Assembly: GCF_935825525.1 (NCBI RefSeq)
Contig: NZ_CAKXZT010000141.1
Coordinates: 31,773-64,118, forward strand
DNA from: Mesorhizobium escarrei
GTDB lineage: Bacteria > Pseudomonadota > Alphaproteobacteria > Rhizobiales > Rhizobiaceae
DNA length: 32,346 nt
Direction of reading: 5' to 3'
Made by a program: the position numbers and the translations under genes. The notes below the pieces were generated by a model, which was given only the letters and a program-made list of their open reading frames with translations, did no database searches and had not been told where the DNA came from. Shown here in pieces: positions 25,632-32,326 of this stretch; position 1 is the stretch's first letter, and each line of letters begins with the position of its first letter.

Positions 25632-26217
25632 TTGGCGGCCGATCTCGATGCAGTCGTAGTGGAAGGTGTTGACGCACTTGTCTTCCAAAAACGGATTCGG
25701 CAGAGTGGGTATCAGAGATTGCGAATGCGGTTTCCGACCTTGAAGGAGAGAGAAATCTTCCGCTGGGGAGGCATCGGTTTCTTGCCCCAGATCGAGACCC
25801 CGGGCGCCTTGCAGAGGCTAGGCGCACCCAAGGATGGTCGCAATGGCGCTTGGTCCTGAAGACTTCAGCGCCTCTGTTGGCGGCGCCGCGGAGTTTGTTG
25901 GAAGCATCGGCGAGTTCTCGGATACTCATAAGCTTCGTGAATCCGCGACGCGTGCGCGGCCGGGTTGGCTTTGCCGGAGCCTTGGCGACCCACCCGACAC
26001 AAGTGGCTATATTCAATGAGGCCTTCTCGCCAAGCGCACAGGAGCTCGAGTGAGCCCGTCGTGTCCTAGCGGCAGAAAACGCTGTTGCGGACAGGGCAGA
26101 GGTGCGCTCGCCTTGGACGGAAAGATGGTCGATGCACCGGTTATCCGAAGGGCCCAACAAATTACCGCCACGGTGCGGAAACCGAGTTGGGCGTTTGAGT
26201 CTCTGCCGCTGATTTAG
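25632..26217 (+). pseudogene. citE-type lyase, third copy (5'-truncated, frameshifted)
   Basis: Starts in the middle of the gene at LAADLDAVVVEGVDALV (compare LAVDLDAAVMAGVDALV in the intact citE). It continues with PQIETPGALQRLG, MALGPEDFSASVG, IGEFSDTHKLRE and THPTQVAIFNEAFSPSAQEL across several frame shifts, and ends as DGKMVDAPVIRRAQQ before the TAG at 26215. It differs from the intact citE much more than the copy at 21909 does. It is the natural upstream neighbour of the intact lysR, mirroring the broken module. Confidence 0.88.
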
Positions 26218-26224
26218 AGTGACA

Positions 26225-26272
26225 CGACAGCAAGGCGGCCCAGGGTGCGCCGTGGCACAATTATTGCTGTCG
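26225..26272. promoter_or_regulatory. Widely spaced 9-bp inverted repeat upstream of lysR
   Basis: CGACAGCAA (26225-26233) and TTGCTGTCG (26264-26272) are perfect inverted copies separated by 30 bases, about 57 bases before the lysR start codon. Such a dyad could be a regulator site or form a hairpin. The broken copy keeps only a partial version (CGACAGC and GCTGCTTG around 22211-22232). Confidence 0.35.
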
Positions 26273-26328
26273 CGCCATCACATTTCGCGATACTATATCA
26301 ATTGGAGTCCGCCCTCGGAAGAGTACCA

Positions 26329-27255
26329 ATGGAAATCAGGCAGTTAAGATACTTCGTCGGCGTGGTCGAAGCAGGCAGTTTTACGAAGGCCGCCGGCTTC
26401 CTTAATGTCGCCCAGAGTGCGCTGAGCCTGCATGTGCGTCAATTGGAGGAAGGCTTCGGCACTCAGCTTCTTATACGCGACAGGACCGGCGTAAGCGTCA
26501 CGGCGTCAGGAGCCAAACTGCTCGATCGGGCGCGGGCGATTCTCCAAGAAATTCGACTTACTGAGGTGGAATTGACCAACACAGCCGCTTGCCCTGCCGG
26601 CGAGGTGACTATTGGCATTCCGTCTGGAGCTGCACGCGTCCTGAGCGGCCCGCTGCTTGAGTCGGTGAGAAATGAATTGCCCAAGGTCTCCCTCAAGATG
26701 GTTGAGGGTATGACCGGACCGCTGGAGGAGTGGATGGCTGCTGGACGTTTCGATCTAGCGGTTCTCTACCGCACTGCGAACAGCGTGGGACGAATGACGG
26801 TCCTGGCGCGCGAAGAGCTTTGTCTGGTCGTACCCTCCGGTGAGCCACCCTTCGAAGACACAATATCTTTGGCTGACCTGCACGCGTTCCCGCTGGCAGT
26901 TCCCATGCGCAATAACAACGTTAGACGTTCGGTAGCTGACGTCGTCGCCCAGCACGGTTGCGCATTGGAAGTTAAGTTTGAAGTGGACTCGCTCTCAACG
27001 ATCATCAACATGGTCATAGAGGGTAAAGCCCATTCTATCCTCGCCCCGTCGGCCGTTCAGAAAGAAGCCTCTCAAGGGCTGGTCCGGACGGTCAAGATCG
27101 TCGATCCCGTGATCACCCGCTCCGTTGTGCTTGCTGTAAATCAGAAAGATGAGCGTTCTGCGGCCGTTTCCGCGGTTCGCAAGCTCATCCCTAAGGTCGC
27201 CAGAGCATTAATTGAGAGCCGGGGCTGGGCAGCATCGGTTCCTGAGGCGACCTGA
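26329..27255 (+). CDS. LysR-family transcriptional regulator
   Basis: A 308-residue regulator that should bind DNA through an N-terminal winged helix-turn-helix (about 1-60: RQLRYFVGVVEAGSFTKAAG, NVAQSALSLHVRQLE) and sense a small effector through the periplasmic-binding-protein-like domain (about 90-300). I chose ATG 26329, behind GGAAGAG; the frame is also open from 26245. It reads in the same direction as the aldehyde dehydrogenase and fumarase genes, 199 bases upstream of them, and probably controls them. The effector may be a pathway intermediate, as is common in the family. A nearly full-length broken homologue lies at 22302. Confidence 0.9.
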   Translation: MEIRQLRYFVGVVEAGSFTKAAGFLNVAQSALSLHVRQLEEGFGTQLLIRDRTGVSVTASGAKLLDRARAILQEIRLTEVELTNTAACPAGEVTIGIPSGAARVLSGPLLESVRNELPKVSLKMVEGMTGPLEEWMAAGRFDLAVLYRTANSVGRMTVLAREELCLVVPSGEPPFEDTISLADLHAFPLAVPMRNNNVRRSVADVVAQHGCALEVKFEVDSLSTIINMVIEGKAHSILAPSAVQKEASQGLVRTVKIVDPVITRSVVLAVNQKDERSAAVSAVRKLIPKVARALIESRGWAASVPEAT

Positions 27256-27359
27256 CAAACCGTCGGTCTCTAAAACAACGGCATGGCCTCTTGCGACCGT
27301 CAGGATCAGACCCATCTTGATTCCCGATGGGTTTCGGCAATATTCGATGTTTGACCTAC

Positions 27360-27372
27360 CGCGACACTCGCG
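27360..27372. promoter_or_regulatory. Palindrome CGCGA-N3-TCGCG upstream of the aldehyde dehydrogenase operon
   Basis: A perfect 5-3-5 palindrome about 82 bases before the dehydrogenase start, preceded by ATATTCGATGTTTGA. The same pair of elements is kept in the diverged copy at 23336 while the surrounding bases changed. It is a plausible operator of the dehydrogenase-fumarase operon. Confidence 0.5.
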
Positions 27373-27454
27373 ATCAAACTGGCTCAAGCGAGGTCAGCCG
27401 TTTCGACATCGAACGGCGCTCGTATGGTAAGAATTCACCTAAGTGGAGCACGCG

Positions 27455-28888
27455 ATGTCCGACGCCAGGAGCCACGAGCTCTTCATCAACGGCAAATGGC
27501 GGGCCGGTGGTAGCAGAGCCACATTGCCGGTGATTAATCCGGCAACGGAGAAGGTATTTGCCTCGGTGGCCTCGGCGACGGTGTCGGATCTGGATGAGGC
27601 CCTCACTTCGGCAGAACGCAGCCGCAAGGCTTGGTCTTCACGGCCTGCAAAAGAACGTGGCGAGATCCTGGTAGCAGCCGCAAGAATTTTGGCAACGAAG
27701 ATTGAAGCAGCAGCCGGGGACCTGTCGGCCGAACAGGGAAAGACGATTGCCCAAGCGACAGGCGAATACGCGCGCGCCGTCGAAACACTGGAGTGGAACG
27801 GCACGCACGCCGAAGAGCTGTCGACCCCTATTCCGATGGGCCCGAACCGGATGATCGTCCCCGAGCCCCTTGGCGTCGTTGCTGCCTTTACGCCGTGGAA
27901 CTATCCGGCCGTTCTCATCGCCCGCAAGCTCGCTCCAGCGCTGGCGGCAGGCTGCCCGGTGATTCTAAAGGGGGCCGAAGAGACACCGAGCGTGGCTGTC
28001 CATGTCGTTGGAGCCTTGCGCCAAGCAGGCATCCCGGAGGGCGTGGTCAATCTCGTCTTCGGTGTGCCGTTGCATATATCGCGGCATCTGCTCAGTTCGC
28101 CAATCGTGAAGGTCTTGACTTTCACGGGTTCAACCGCGGTTGGAAAACAGCTGGCCACGCTCGCCGCGAATAACTTACAGCGCTGCATTCTTGAACTGGG
28201 TGGACACTCCCCAGTCATTGTGTGCGAGGATGCTGATCTGGCGAAGGCCATACCGGCTATTTCGGAATACAAGTTCGAGTGCGCGGGCCAGAGCTGCAAT
28301 GCGCCGAGCAGGATTCTTGTCGCTCGGTCTCTCTATGAGGAATTCTTGTCCCGGATGACGGATGCGGCTCGCAAGATCAAGATCGGGCTACCAGACGACC
28401 CTGCAACGGACATGGGTCCGATGGCGAACGCTCGGCGAATCGAGGCCATGCAGCGCCTGACCAAGGATGCGGTCGAACGCGGCGCCCGCATCGAGACCGG
28501 TGGCAACCGCCTCGAGCGACCGGGCTTTTACTGGCCGCCAACCATCCTGACGGGCGTACCAAAGGAGGCGAGAGTGCTTCATGAAGAGCCGTTCGGGCCG
28601 ATCCTCACGGTGGCGCCGTTCGACACGCTCGAGGAGGCGATCGAGGAAGCCAACGCCACCGAGTACGGCTTGGCCGCCTACTTCTTCACCGGCGCTGCCG
28701 ATGCGCAACGCAAGCTGACCAACGGTCTTTCGGCGGGCGCTGTCAGTGTGAATTACCTGAAAGGAGTTTCCGCGGATGCGCCTTATGGAGGCGTCAAACA
28801 GAGCGGCTATGGATATGAAGGCGGCGAGCAGGGGGTGCGGAGCTTCCAGATCCTGAAAATGGTGAACGGCCTCGGCTCATTTGGATAG
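27455..28888 (+). CDS. NAD(P)-dependent aldehyde dehydrogenase (succinate-semialdehyde type)
   Basis: Oxidises an aldehyde to a carboxylic acid in the cytosol. The 477 residues are full length. Active-site residues are in place: Asn149 (FTPWNYP), Lys172 (ILKGAEETP), Glu247 (LELGGHSP) and nucleophile Cys281 (GQSCNAPSR); the cofactor loop FTGSTAVG is at 223-230, and the C-terminal EEPFGPILTV and GGVKQSGYGYEGG are present. The nearest known group is succinate-/glutarate-semialdehyde dehydrogenases. ATG 27455 has GGAG six bases upstream; GTG 27443 is possible. The fumarase gene starts 5 bases after its stop, so they form one operon. It could oxidise the aldehyde released by the phospho-lyase encoded nearby, for example aminoadipate semialdehyde, but this is inference. 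Confidence 0.92.
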   Translation: MSDARSHELFINGKWRAGGSRATLPVINPATEKVFASVASATVSDLDEALTSAERSRKAWSSRPAKERGEILVAAARILATKIEAAAGDLSAEQGKTIAQATGEYARAVETLEWNGTHAEELSTPIPMGPNRMIVPEPLGVVAAFTPWNYPAVLIARKLAPALAAGCPVILKGAEETPSVAVHVVGALRQAGIPEGVVNLVFGVPLHISRHLLSSPIVKVLTFTGSTAVGKQLATLAANNLQRCILELGGHSPVIVCEDADLAKAIPAISEYKFECAGQSCNAPSRILVARSLYEEFLSRMTDAARKIKIGLPDDPATDMGPMANARRIEAMQRLTKDAVERGARIETGGNRLERPGFYWPPTILTGVPKEARVLHEEPFGPILTVAPFDTLEEAIEEANATEYGLAAYFFTGAADAQRKLTNGLSAGAVSVNYLKGVSADAPYGGVKQSGYGYEGGEQGVRSFQILKMVNGLGSFG

Positions 28889-28893
28889 ATCCG

Positions 28894-30438
28894 GTGGCAA
28901 ATAGAACACGGACCATTGACGGCAAGGACATCACAAGGAGCGTGGCCGACGCCCTTCAGTACATCTCGTACTACCATCCTCCAGATTATATCCGGTCTCT
29001 TTCGCAGGCATATGCGCGCGAACAGAGCCCGTCGGCGAAGAACGCAATAGGGCAGATTCTGCTTAATTCCCGCATGGCGGCCTTCGGGCGACGACCGATC
29101 TGCCAGGACACCGGCCTTGTGGTGGTCTTCGCGAAGGTCGGCATGGACGCCCACATCAAATCAACAGTCAGTTTCGCAGATCTCGTGAATGAGGGCGTCC
29201 GTCAGGCATATCTCGACCCTGACAATCCCCTTCGGGCATCGATCGTTGCCGATCCGCTCGCCGGACGGGTCAACACTCGTGACAACACGCCGGCAGTCGT
29301 CCACGTCGACCTTGTGCAAGGCAACCGGATTGAGATCACCATTGCCGCAAAAGGCGGCGGGTCAGAGAACAAGGCACGCTTTACCACCTTGAACCCCAGC
29401 GGGTCCGTTTCCGACTGGGTGGTCGACACCGTTTCGACGCTTGGCAGTGGGTGGTGTCCGCCCGGCCTGATCTCCGTCGGCGTCGGTGGTAACGCCGAAA
29501 AGGCGATGCTGCTAGCCAAGGAAGCCATGAACCAGCCCATCGATATGGCGGAATTGATCGCCAGGGGACCTTCAGGCGCGGAGGAGGCACTGCGGATCGA
29601 GCTTTATGAACGCATCAACGCGCTGGGCATCGGCGCCCAAGGCCTTGGAGGCCTGACGACAGTCGTTGATGTCAAAGTTGCCACCTATCCTACTCATGCC
29701 GCGTCCAAGCCCGTCGCACTGATTCCGCAATGCGCCGCAAACCGGCACCTGAGATTTAACTTGGATGATTCTGGACCAGTCAGGCTGGAGCCGCCCGATT
29801 TGGGCGAATGGCCCGACATTGGAACCGACGATTTGAGGCCAGCCGACGTACGAAGAGTCAACCTCGATGCGTTGACGAAGGAACAGACGGCATCGTGGCG
29901 CTGCGGTGAAACGCTCCTCCTGTCCGGAAAGATGCTTACAGGCCGTGATGCCGCTCACAAGCGAATCGTCGAGTTGATCGACGCCGGCAAGCCGCTTCCG
30001 GTCGATCTGAGGGGGCGCGTCATTTATTATGTTGGCCCCGTCCGCGCCGTTAGGGATGAGGTCGTCGGACCGGCTGGCCCAACAACCTCCAGCCGCTTGG
30101 ACGATTTTACAGATAACGTGCTCGCCAAAACCGGGCTTTTCGCAATGGTGGGCAAAGCGGAGAGGGGACGGGCGGCCATCGAGTCGATTGTAAGACACAA
30201 GACGCCGTATCTCATTGCAGTGGGCGGGGCTGCCTACCTGATATCAAAATCAATCAAGTCAGCGCGGCTCATTGCCTTCGAAGATCTGGCCATGGAAGCA
30301 GTCTATGAATTCGAGGTGCAGGATATGCCTGTCATCATGGCTGTCGATGTTGAGGGAAACTCCATTCACAATTCCGGGCCTCTTGAGTGGCGTAAACGCA
30401 TGGCGGCGGACAGCATTGCACGAAACATTGGCATTTGA
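28894..30438 (+). CDS. Class I [4Fe-4S] fumarase/mesaconase-type hydratase
   Basis: An iron-sulfur hydro-lyase with alpha and beta parts in one 514-residue chain. Cluster cysteines are visible at 70 (PICQDTG), 188 (SGWCPPG) and 280 (IPQCAAN). The substrate-site KGGGSE is at 153-158, and the C-terminal swivelling domain (about 335-514) contains GPAGPTTSSRLDDF. Class I fumarases hydrate fumarate to malate, and several also hydrate mesaconate to (S)-citramalate. Beside ammonia-lyase and citE genes the mesaconase role is the attractive one (inference). L-tartrate dehydratase is a related alternative, but those enzymes have separate subunits. The start is GTG 28894, five bases behind the dehydrogenase gene. 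The cluster makes the enzyme oxygen-sensitive, which would suit the low oxygen of nodules. Confidence 0.92.
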   Translation: MANRTRTIDGKDITRSVADALQYISYYHPPDYIRSLSQAYAREQSPSAKNAIGQILLNSRMAAFGRRPICQDTGLVVVFAKVGMDAHIKSTVSFADLVNEGVRQAYLDPDNPLRASIVADPLAGRVNTRDNTPAVVHVDLVQGNRIEITIAAKGGGSENKARFTTLNPSGSVSDWVVDTVSTLGSGWCPPGLISVGVGGNAEKAMLLAKEAMNQPIDMAELIARGPSGAEEALRIELYERINALGIGAQGLGGLTTVVDVKVATYPTHAASKPVALIPQCAANRHLRFNLDDSGPVRLEPPDLGEWPDIGTDDLRPADVRRVNLDALTKEQTASWRCGETLLLSGKMLTGRDAAHKRIVELIDAGKPLPVDLRGRVIYYVGPVRAVRDEVVGPAGPTTSSRLDDFTDNVLAKTGLFAMVGKAERGRAAIESIVRHKTPYLIAVGGAAYLISKSIKSARLIAFEDLAMEAVYEFEVQDMPVIMAVDVEGNSIHNSGPLEWRKRMAADSIARNIGI

Positions 30439-30507
30439 GCCTTCCCGGCCAGCTCGGTTGCCTCTGAGATCAATTCCATTTCGAAAACGGCGTTAGAGCG
30501 GAAGGTC

Positions 30508-30636
30508 ATGAAGTCAAAACCCAATCCTGTGCGCCTGGACGCCTGGGATCTTCGGATTCTTTCAGTGATTCAGGCAGACGGTCGGATTTCGAAAAGCGAG
30601 CTTGCGAAGCGCGTTCATCTTTCGGCCTCGGCCTAA
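30508..30636 (+). pseudogene. Lrp/AsnC-family regulator, N-terminal fragment
   Basis: ATG 30508 has GGAAGG just upstream and opens a 42-codon frame: LDAWDLRILSVIQADGRISK followed by SELAKRVHLSASA and a stop. This is the helix-turn-helix start of an Lrp-type regulator, cut off inside the recognition helix region. The dimerisation and effector (RAM) domain is missing. It is most likely a relic. Amino-acid catabolic genes are commonly controlled by Lrp types, so it may once have regulated the neighbouring operon. Confidence 0.75.
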
Positions 30637-30662
30637 GGTCGCGACCAACAAAACATCAAGGC

Positions 30663-31424
30663 ATGGCGAAGGACATGCAAATTGTCTTTGAAAGATTCTT
30701 GGAACGGCTTTCAGAAAGCGTCGACGAGGCTGATCTCCACGGCGCCCTGGCCGATGTCGCGTCTGGACTCGATCTGCTCACTTTTGCCTACCTCTCCTTG
30801 CCCCCGCGGTCTGATGGCAAACCCACGCTGATCTCGAATTACCCGGCGCCCTGGACAGCACGTTATCTTGAGAACCAGTATCAGAGTGTCGACCCCGTCA
30901 TTGTGCGTGCACGCGGTGGCGGATGCCCGTTTCGTTGGGGATCCGATCTGAGCGGCGAGGAGCCTGCAGGGGCTCAGGTTTTCGAAGAAGCGGCGCAGTT
31001 TGGCATCTGCTGCGGCATGACGATCCCGATTATTGACCGCCGAGGGAATTTTGCAGCGATAACCTTTGCCGCTGACAAGCCCGACGCTGTATTTTTCCGC
31101 ACCGCAGAACGCCACGAAGAAGGTCTCCCGTATATCGCGACCTGTTTTCATATGTTCGTTCGCCGCAAACTGTCCGCCGATCGAATGATCGATGGTGTCT
31201 TGCTAACGCCGCGGGAATACGAGTGCCTGCAGTGGGCAGCACAAGGCAAGTCCGATTGGGAGATCGGCTGCATCCTGGGGATCACGCAGCGCACCGCCGC
31301 CTTTCATCTGGGCAATGCTCGCCGGAAGCTTGGGGTGACGACCACCCGGCAGGCAATTGGGCGCTTGGCCCGTTCGGGTTTTCGGATCACTGACAAGTTA
31401 GCTTCACGTGCGCGGCGGCGTTGA
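30663..31424 (+). CDS. traR: LuxR-type quorum-sensing regulator, TraR-like
   Basis: A 253-residue activator that should bind an acyl-homoserine lactone and then DNA. The autoinducer pocket is complete: Trp64, Tyr68, Asp77, Pro78 and Trp92 have exactly the spacing of the conserved TraR residues 57, 61, 70, 71 and 85, and Gly118 sits in the GMTIPI strand. The C-terminal GerE-type helix-turn-helix starts at LTPREYECLQWAAQ (about 181) and ends with HLGNARRKLGV. No luxI/traI synthase is in the window and no tra-box is visible upstream. Downstream are an FseA-like remnant and the qseM/qseC-like pair, the context of TraR in Mesorhizobium ICEs, so the usual target is ICE excision and transfer control. 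The ATG at 30663 has only a weak AAGG site; ATG 30675 is possible. Confidence 0.85.
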   Translation: MAKDMQIVFERFLERLSESVDEADLHGALADVASGLDLLTFAYLSLPPRSDGKPTLISNYPAPWTARYLENQYQSVDPVIVRARGGGCPFRWGSDLSGEEPAGAQVFEEAAQFGICCGMTIPIIDRRGNFAAITFAADKPDAVFFRTAERHEEGLPYIATCFHMFVRRKLSADRMIDGVLLTPREYECLQWAAQGKSDWEIGCILGITQRTAAFHLGNARRKLGVTTTRQAIGRLARSGFRITDKLASRARRR

Positions 31425-31463
31425 AGCGTCGCCTGTGGGCGCTCGAGTGCCTCAATTCCCTTT

Positions 31464-31708
31464 GTGCTGCCTGCCCCTTGTTTCCGCCAAAAAACTGGGC
31501 CCCGATTGAACGTCGTTCTTCGGGGCATCGACGGATCGCTCGCCGGACATTCACATCGCGAGATCGCTGAAGTGCTGATCGGGGAAGTCGGGTCCACGCC
31601 GACTGGACGGATCCTGGCGATCACCTCAGCGACTGCATTCGGCGCGTCTCTCCGCACCGTGCGCTCAGGAATGGGGACTGGCGTGAGTTCCTTGCCCTAA
31701 AAAGGTGA
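31464..31708 (+). pseudogene. DUF2285 protein, FseA C-terminal-like, frameshifted
   Basis: The first frame gives LRGIDGSLAGHSHREIAEVL, the start of the DUF2285 fold. Near 31590 the homology jumps one base back and continues as VHADWTDPGDHLSDCIRR and RNGDWREFLALKR, to a TGA at 31706-31708. In Mesorhizobium ICEs, FseA is made by fusing two overlapping frames by programmed frameshifting and activates excision. Here only the C-terminal domain remains and the break lies inside the DUF2285 domain. I see no match to the N-terminal half and no start signal. It is more likely a decayed copy than a working frameshift gene. Confidence 0.65.
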
Positions 31709-31724
31709 CAGTTCCAGCCGTGCG

Positions 31725-32006
31725 TCAGCCGCCGAACAGTTCCTTGTAGCCGGTCGTTACCATCCAGTTCGCCCGGTCGATATGGCTGCGAACAGCCTTG
31801 CGGGCGCGCATCGGTTCAAGGACGGGGTCGATGCCGAGAATGAGTTCGGCCATTTCCTCTACGCTGGCACTGTCGGCGCAGGCGTCGAGGATGCGCAGGT
31901 AAATGGTGGAATGCTGTCTGTCGTAGCTCGTGATGCTGTCTGACCAGGGGACTTCGTCGCGCAGTGTTGAGCTTTGAGTCCCATCTGCTCCCGTTGATTT
32001 AGTCAT
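31725..32006 (-). CDS. qseM: QseM-like antiactivator (DUF2285-related small protein)
   Basis: A 93-residue protein that resembles the ICE antiactivator QseM: DEVPWSDSITSYDRQHSTIY, LRILDACADSASVEEMAELI, then HIDRANWMVTTGYKELFGG at the C-terminus. In Mesorhizobium loti ICEMlSymR7A, QseM binds TraR and FseA and blocks quorum sensing and excision in most cells. The gene is transcribed away from a small Xre-type regulator gene with 116 bases between start codons, the same layout as qseM/qseC. Length and layout fit; the assignment rests on recognition of the family pattern, not on alignment. The ATG at 32006 has no obvious Shine-Dalgarno sequence. Confidence 0.75.
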   Translation of the reverse strand: MTKSTGADGTQSSTLRDEVPWSDSITSYDRQHSTIYLRILDACADSASVEEMAELILGIDPVLEPMRARKAVRSHIDRANWMVTTGYKELFGG

Positions 32007-32051
32007 GTCTGCCGCGAACCTCGCATGTTGATCGCTGGATTCAAGACAGCA

Positions 32052-32085
32052 TATCCCAAAATGGGATAATCCGGAACCGGGATTA
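32052..32085. promoter_or_regulatory. Two adjacent palindromic operators between qseM and qseC
   Basis: TATCCCA-AAA-TGGGATA (32052-32068) is a perfect 7-3-7 palindrome. Directly next to it TAATCC-N7-GGATTA (32067-32085) is a second, looser dyad sharing the ATCC/GGAT half-sites. Two neighbouring sites of different quality in a divergent promoter fit the two-operator (left/right) control described for QseC. Confidence 0.65.
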
Positions 32086-32094
32086 GTGGCTGAG

Positions 32095-32113
32095 CCGGTC
32101 TTTACCTGACCGG
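32095..32113. promoter_or_regulatory. Inverted repeat just upstream of qseC
   Basis: CCGGTC (32095-32100) and GACCGG (32108-32113) are perfect inverted copies 7 bases apart, ending 9 bases before the qseC start codon. The sequence differs from the other two sites. It could be a separate binding site, or a hairpin limiting translation. Confidence 0.35.
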
Positions 32114-32122
32114 TTCGCCTAC

Positions 32123-32326
32123 ATGACCAAATCTCTTCGATCTCCCCGCCACCAGCGGTTTCTGGACCAGCTGATATCGCTGCGCAAGGCCAAAGGCCTG
32201 ACCCAGACGCAGGTAGCTGACAAACTTGGTCGGCCGCAATCTTTCGTGGCGAAGTATGAGGGTGGAGAGCGGCGTCTCGATGTCATTGAGTTTCTCGACG
32301 TAACTGCAGTGCTTGACGCTGACTGA
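32123..32326 (+). CDS. qseC: QseC-like Xre-family DNA-binding regulator
   Basis: A 67-residue protein made almost entirely of a Cro/C1-type helix-turn-helix: LISLRKAKGLTQTQVADKLG, then RPQSFVAKYEGGERRLDVIE. The Gln-Ser in the recognition helix (GRPQSFVAKYE) is typical of Xre proteins. It is divergent from the qseM-like gene and would bind the palindromes between them; in ICEMlSymR7A, QseC controls qseM and its own gene as part of a bistable switch. The stop TGA lies 20 bases before the window end. A phage-type repressor or an antitoxin would look similar; the neighbour decides the call. Confidence 0.75.
   Translation: MTKSLRSPRHQRFLDQLISLRKAKGLTQTQVADKLGRPQSFVAKYEGGERRLDVIEFLDVTAVLDAD

Noticed and set aside
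8293..30438. Ectoine degradation cluster (M24 hydrolase, deacetylase, aminotransferase, dehydrogenase)
   Set aside because: The deacetylase here is M20 rather than the AspA/AstE type of DoeB, the PLP enzyme resembles phospho-lyases, and no ectoine-type transporter or EutBC genes are present.
30437..30662. tra-box upstream of the LuxR gene
   Set aside because: No 18-bp dyad of the tra-box type is visible; GGTCGCGACC at 30638 is only a 10-base palindrome.
31725..32326. Toxin-antitoxin pair
   Set aside because: The two genes are divergent rather than in one operon, the 93-residue protein matches the QseM pattern, and TraR and FseA-like neighbours explain the pair.
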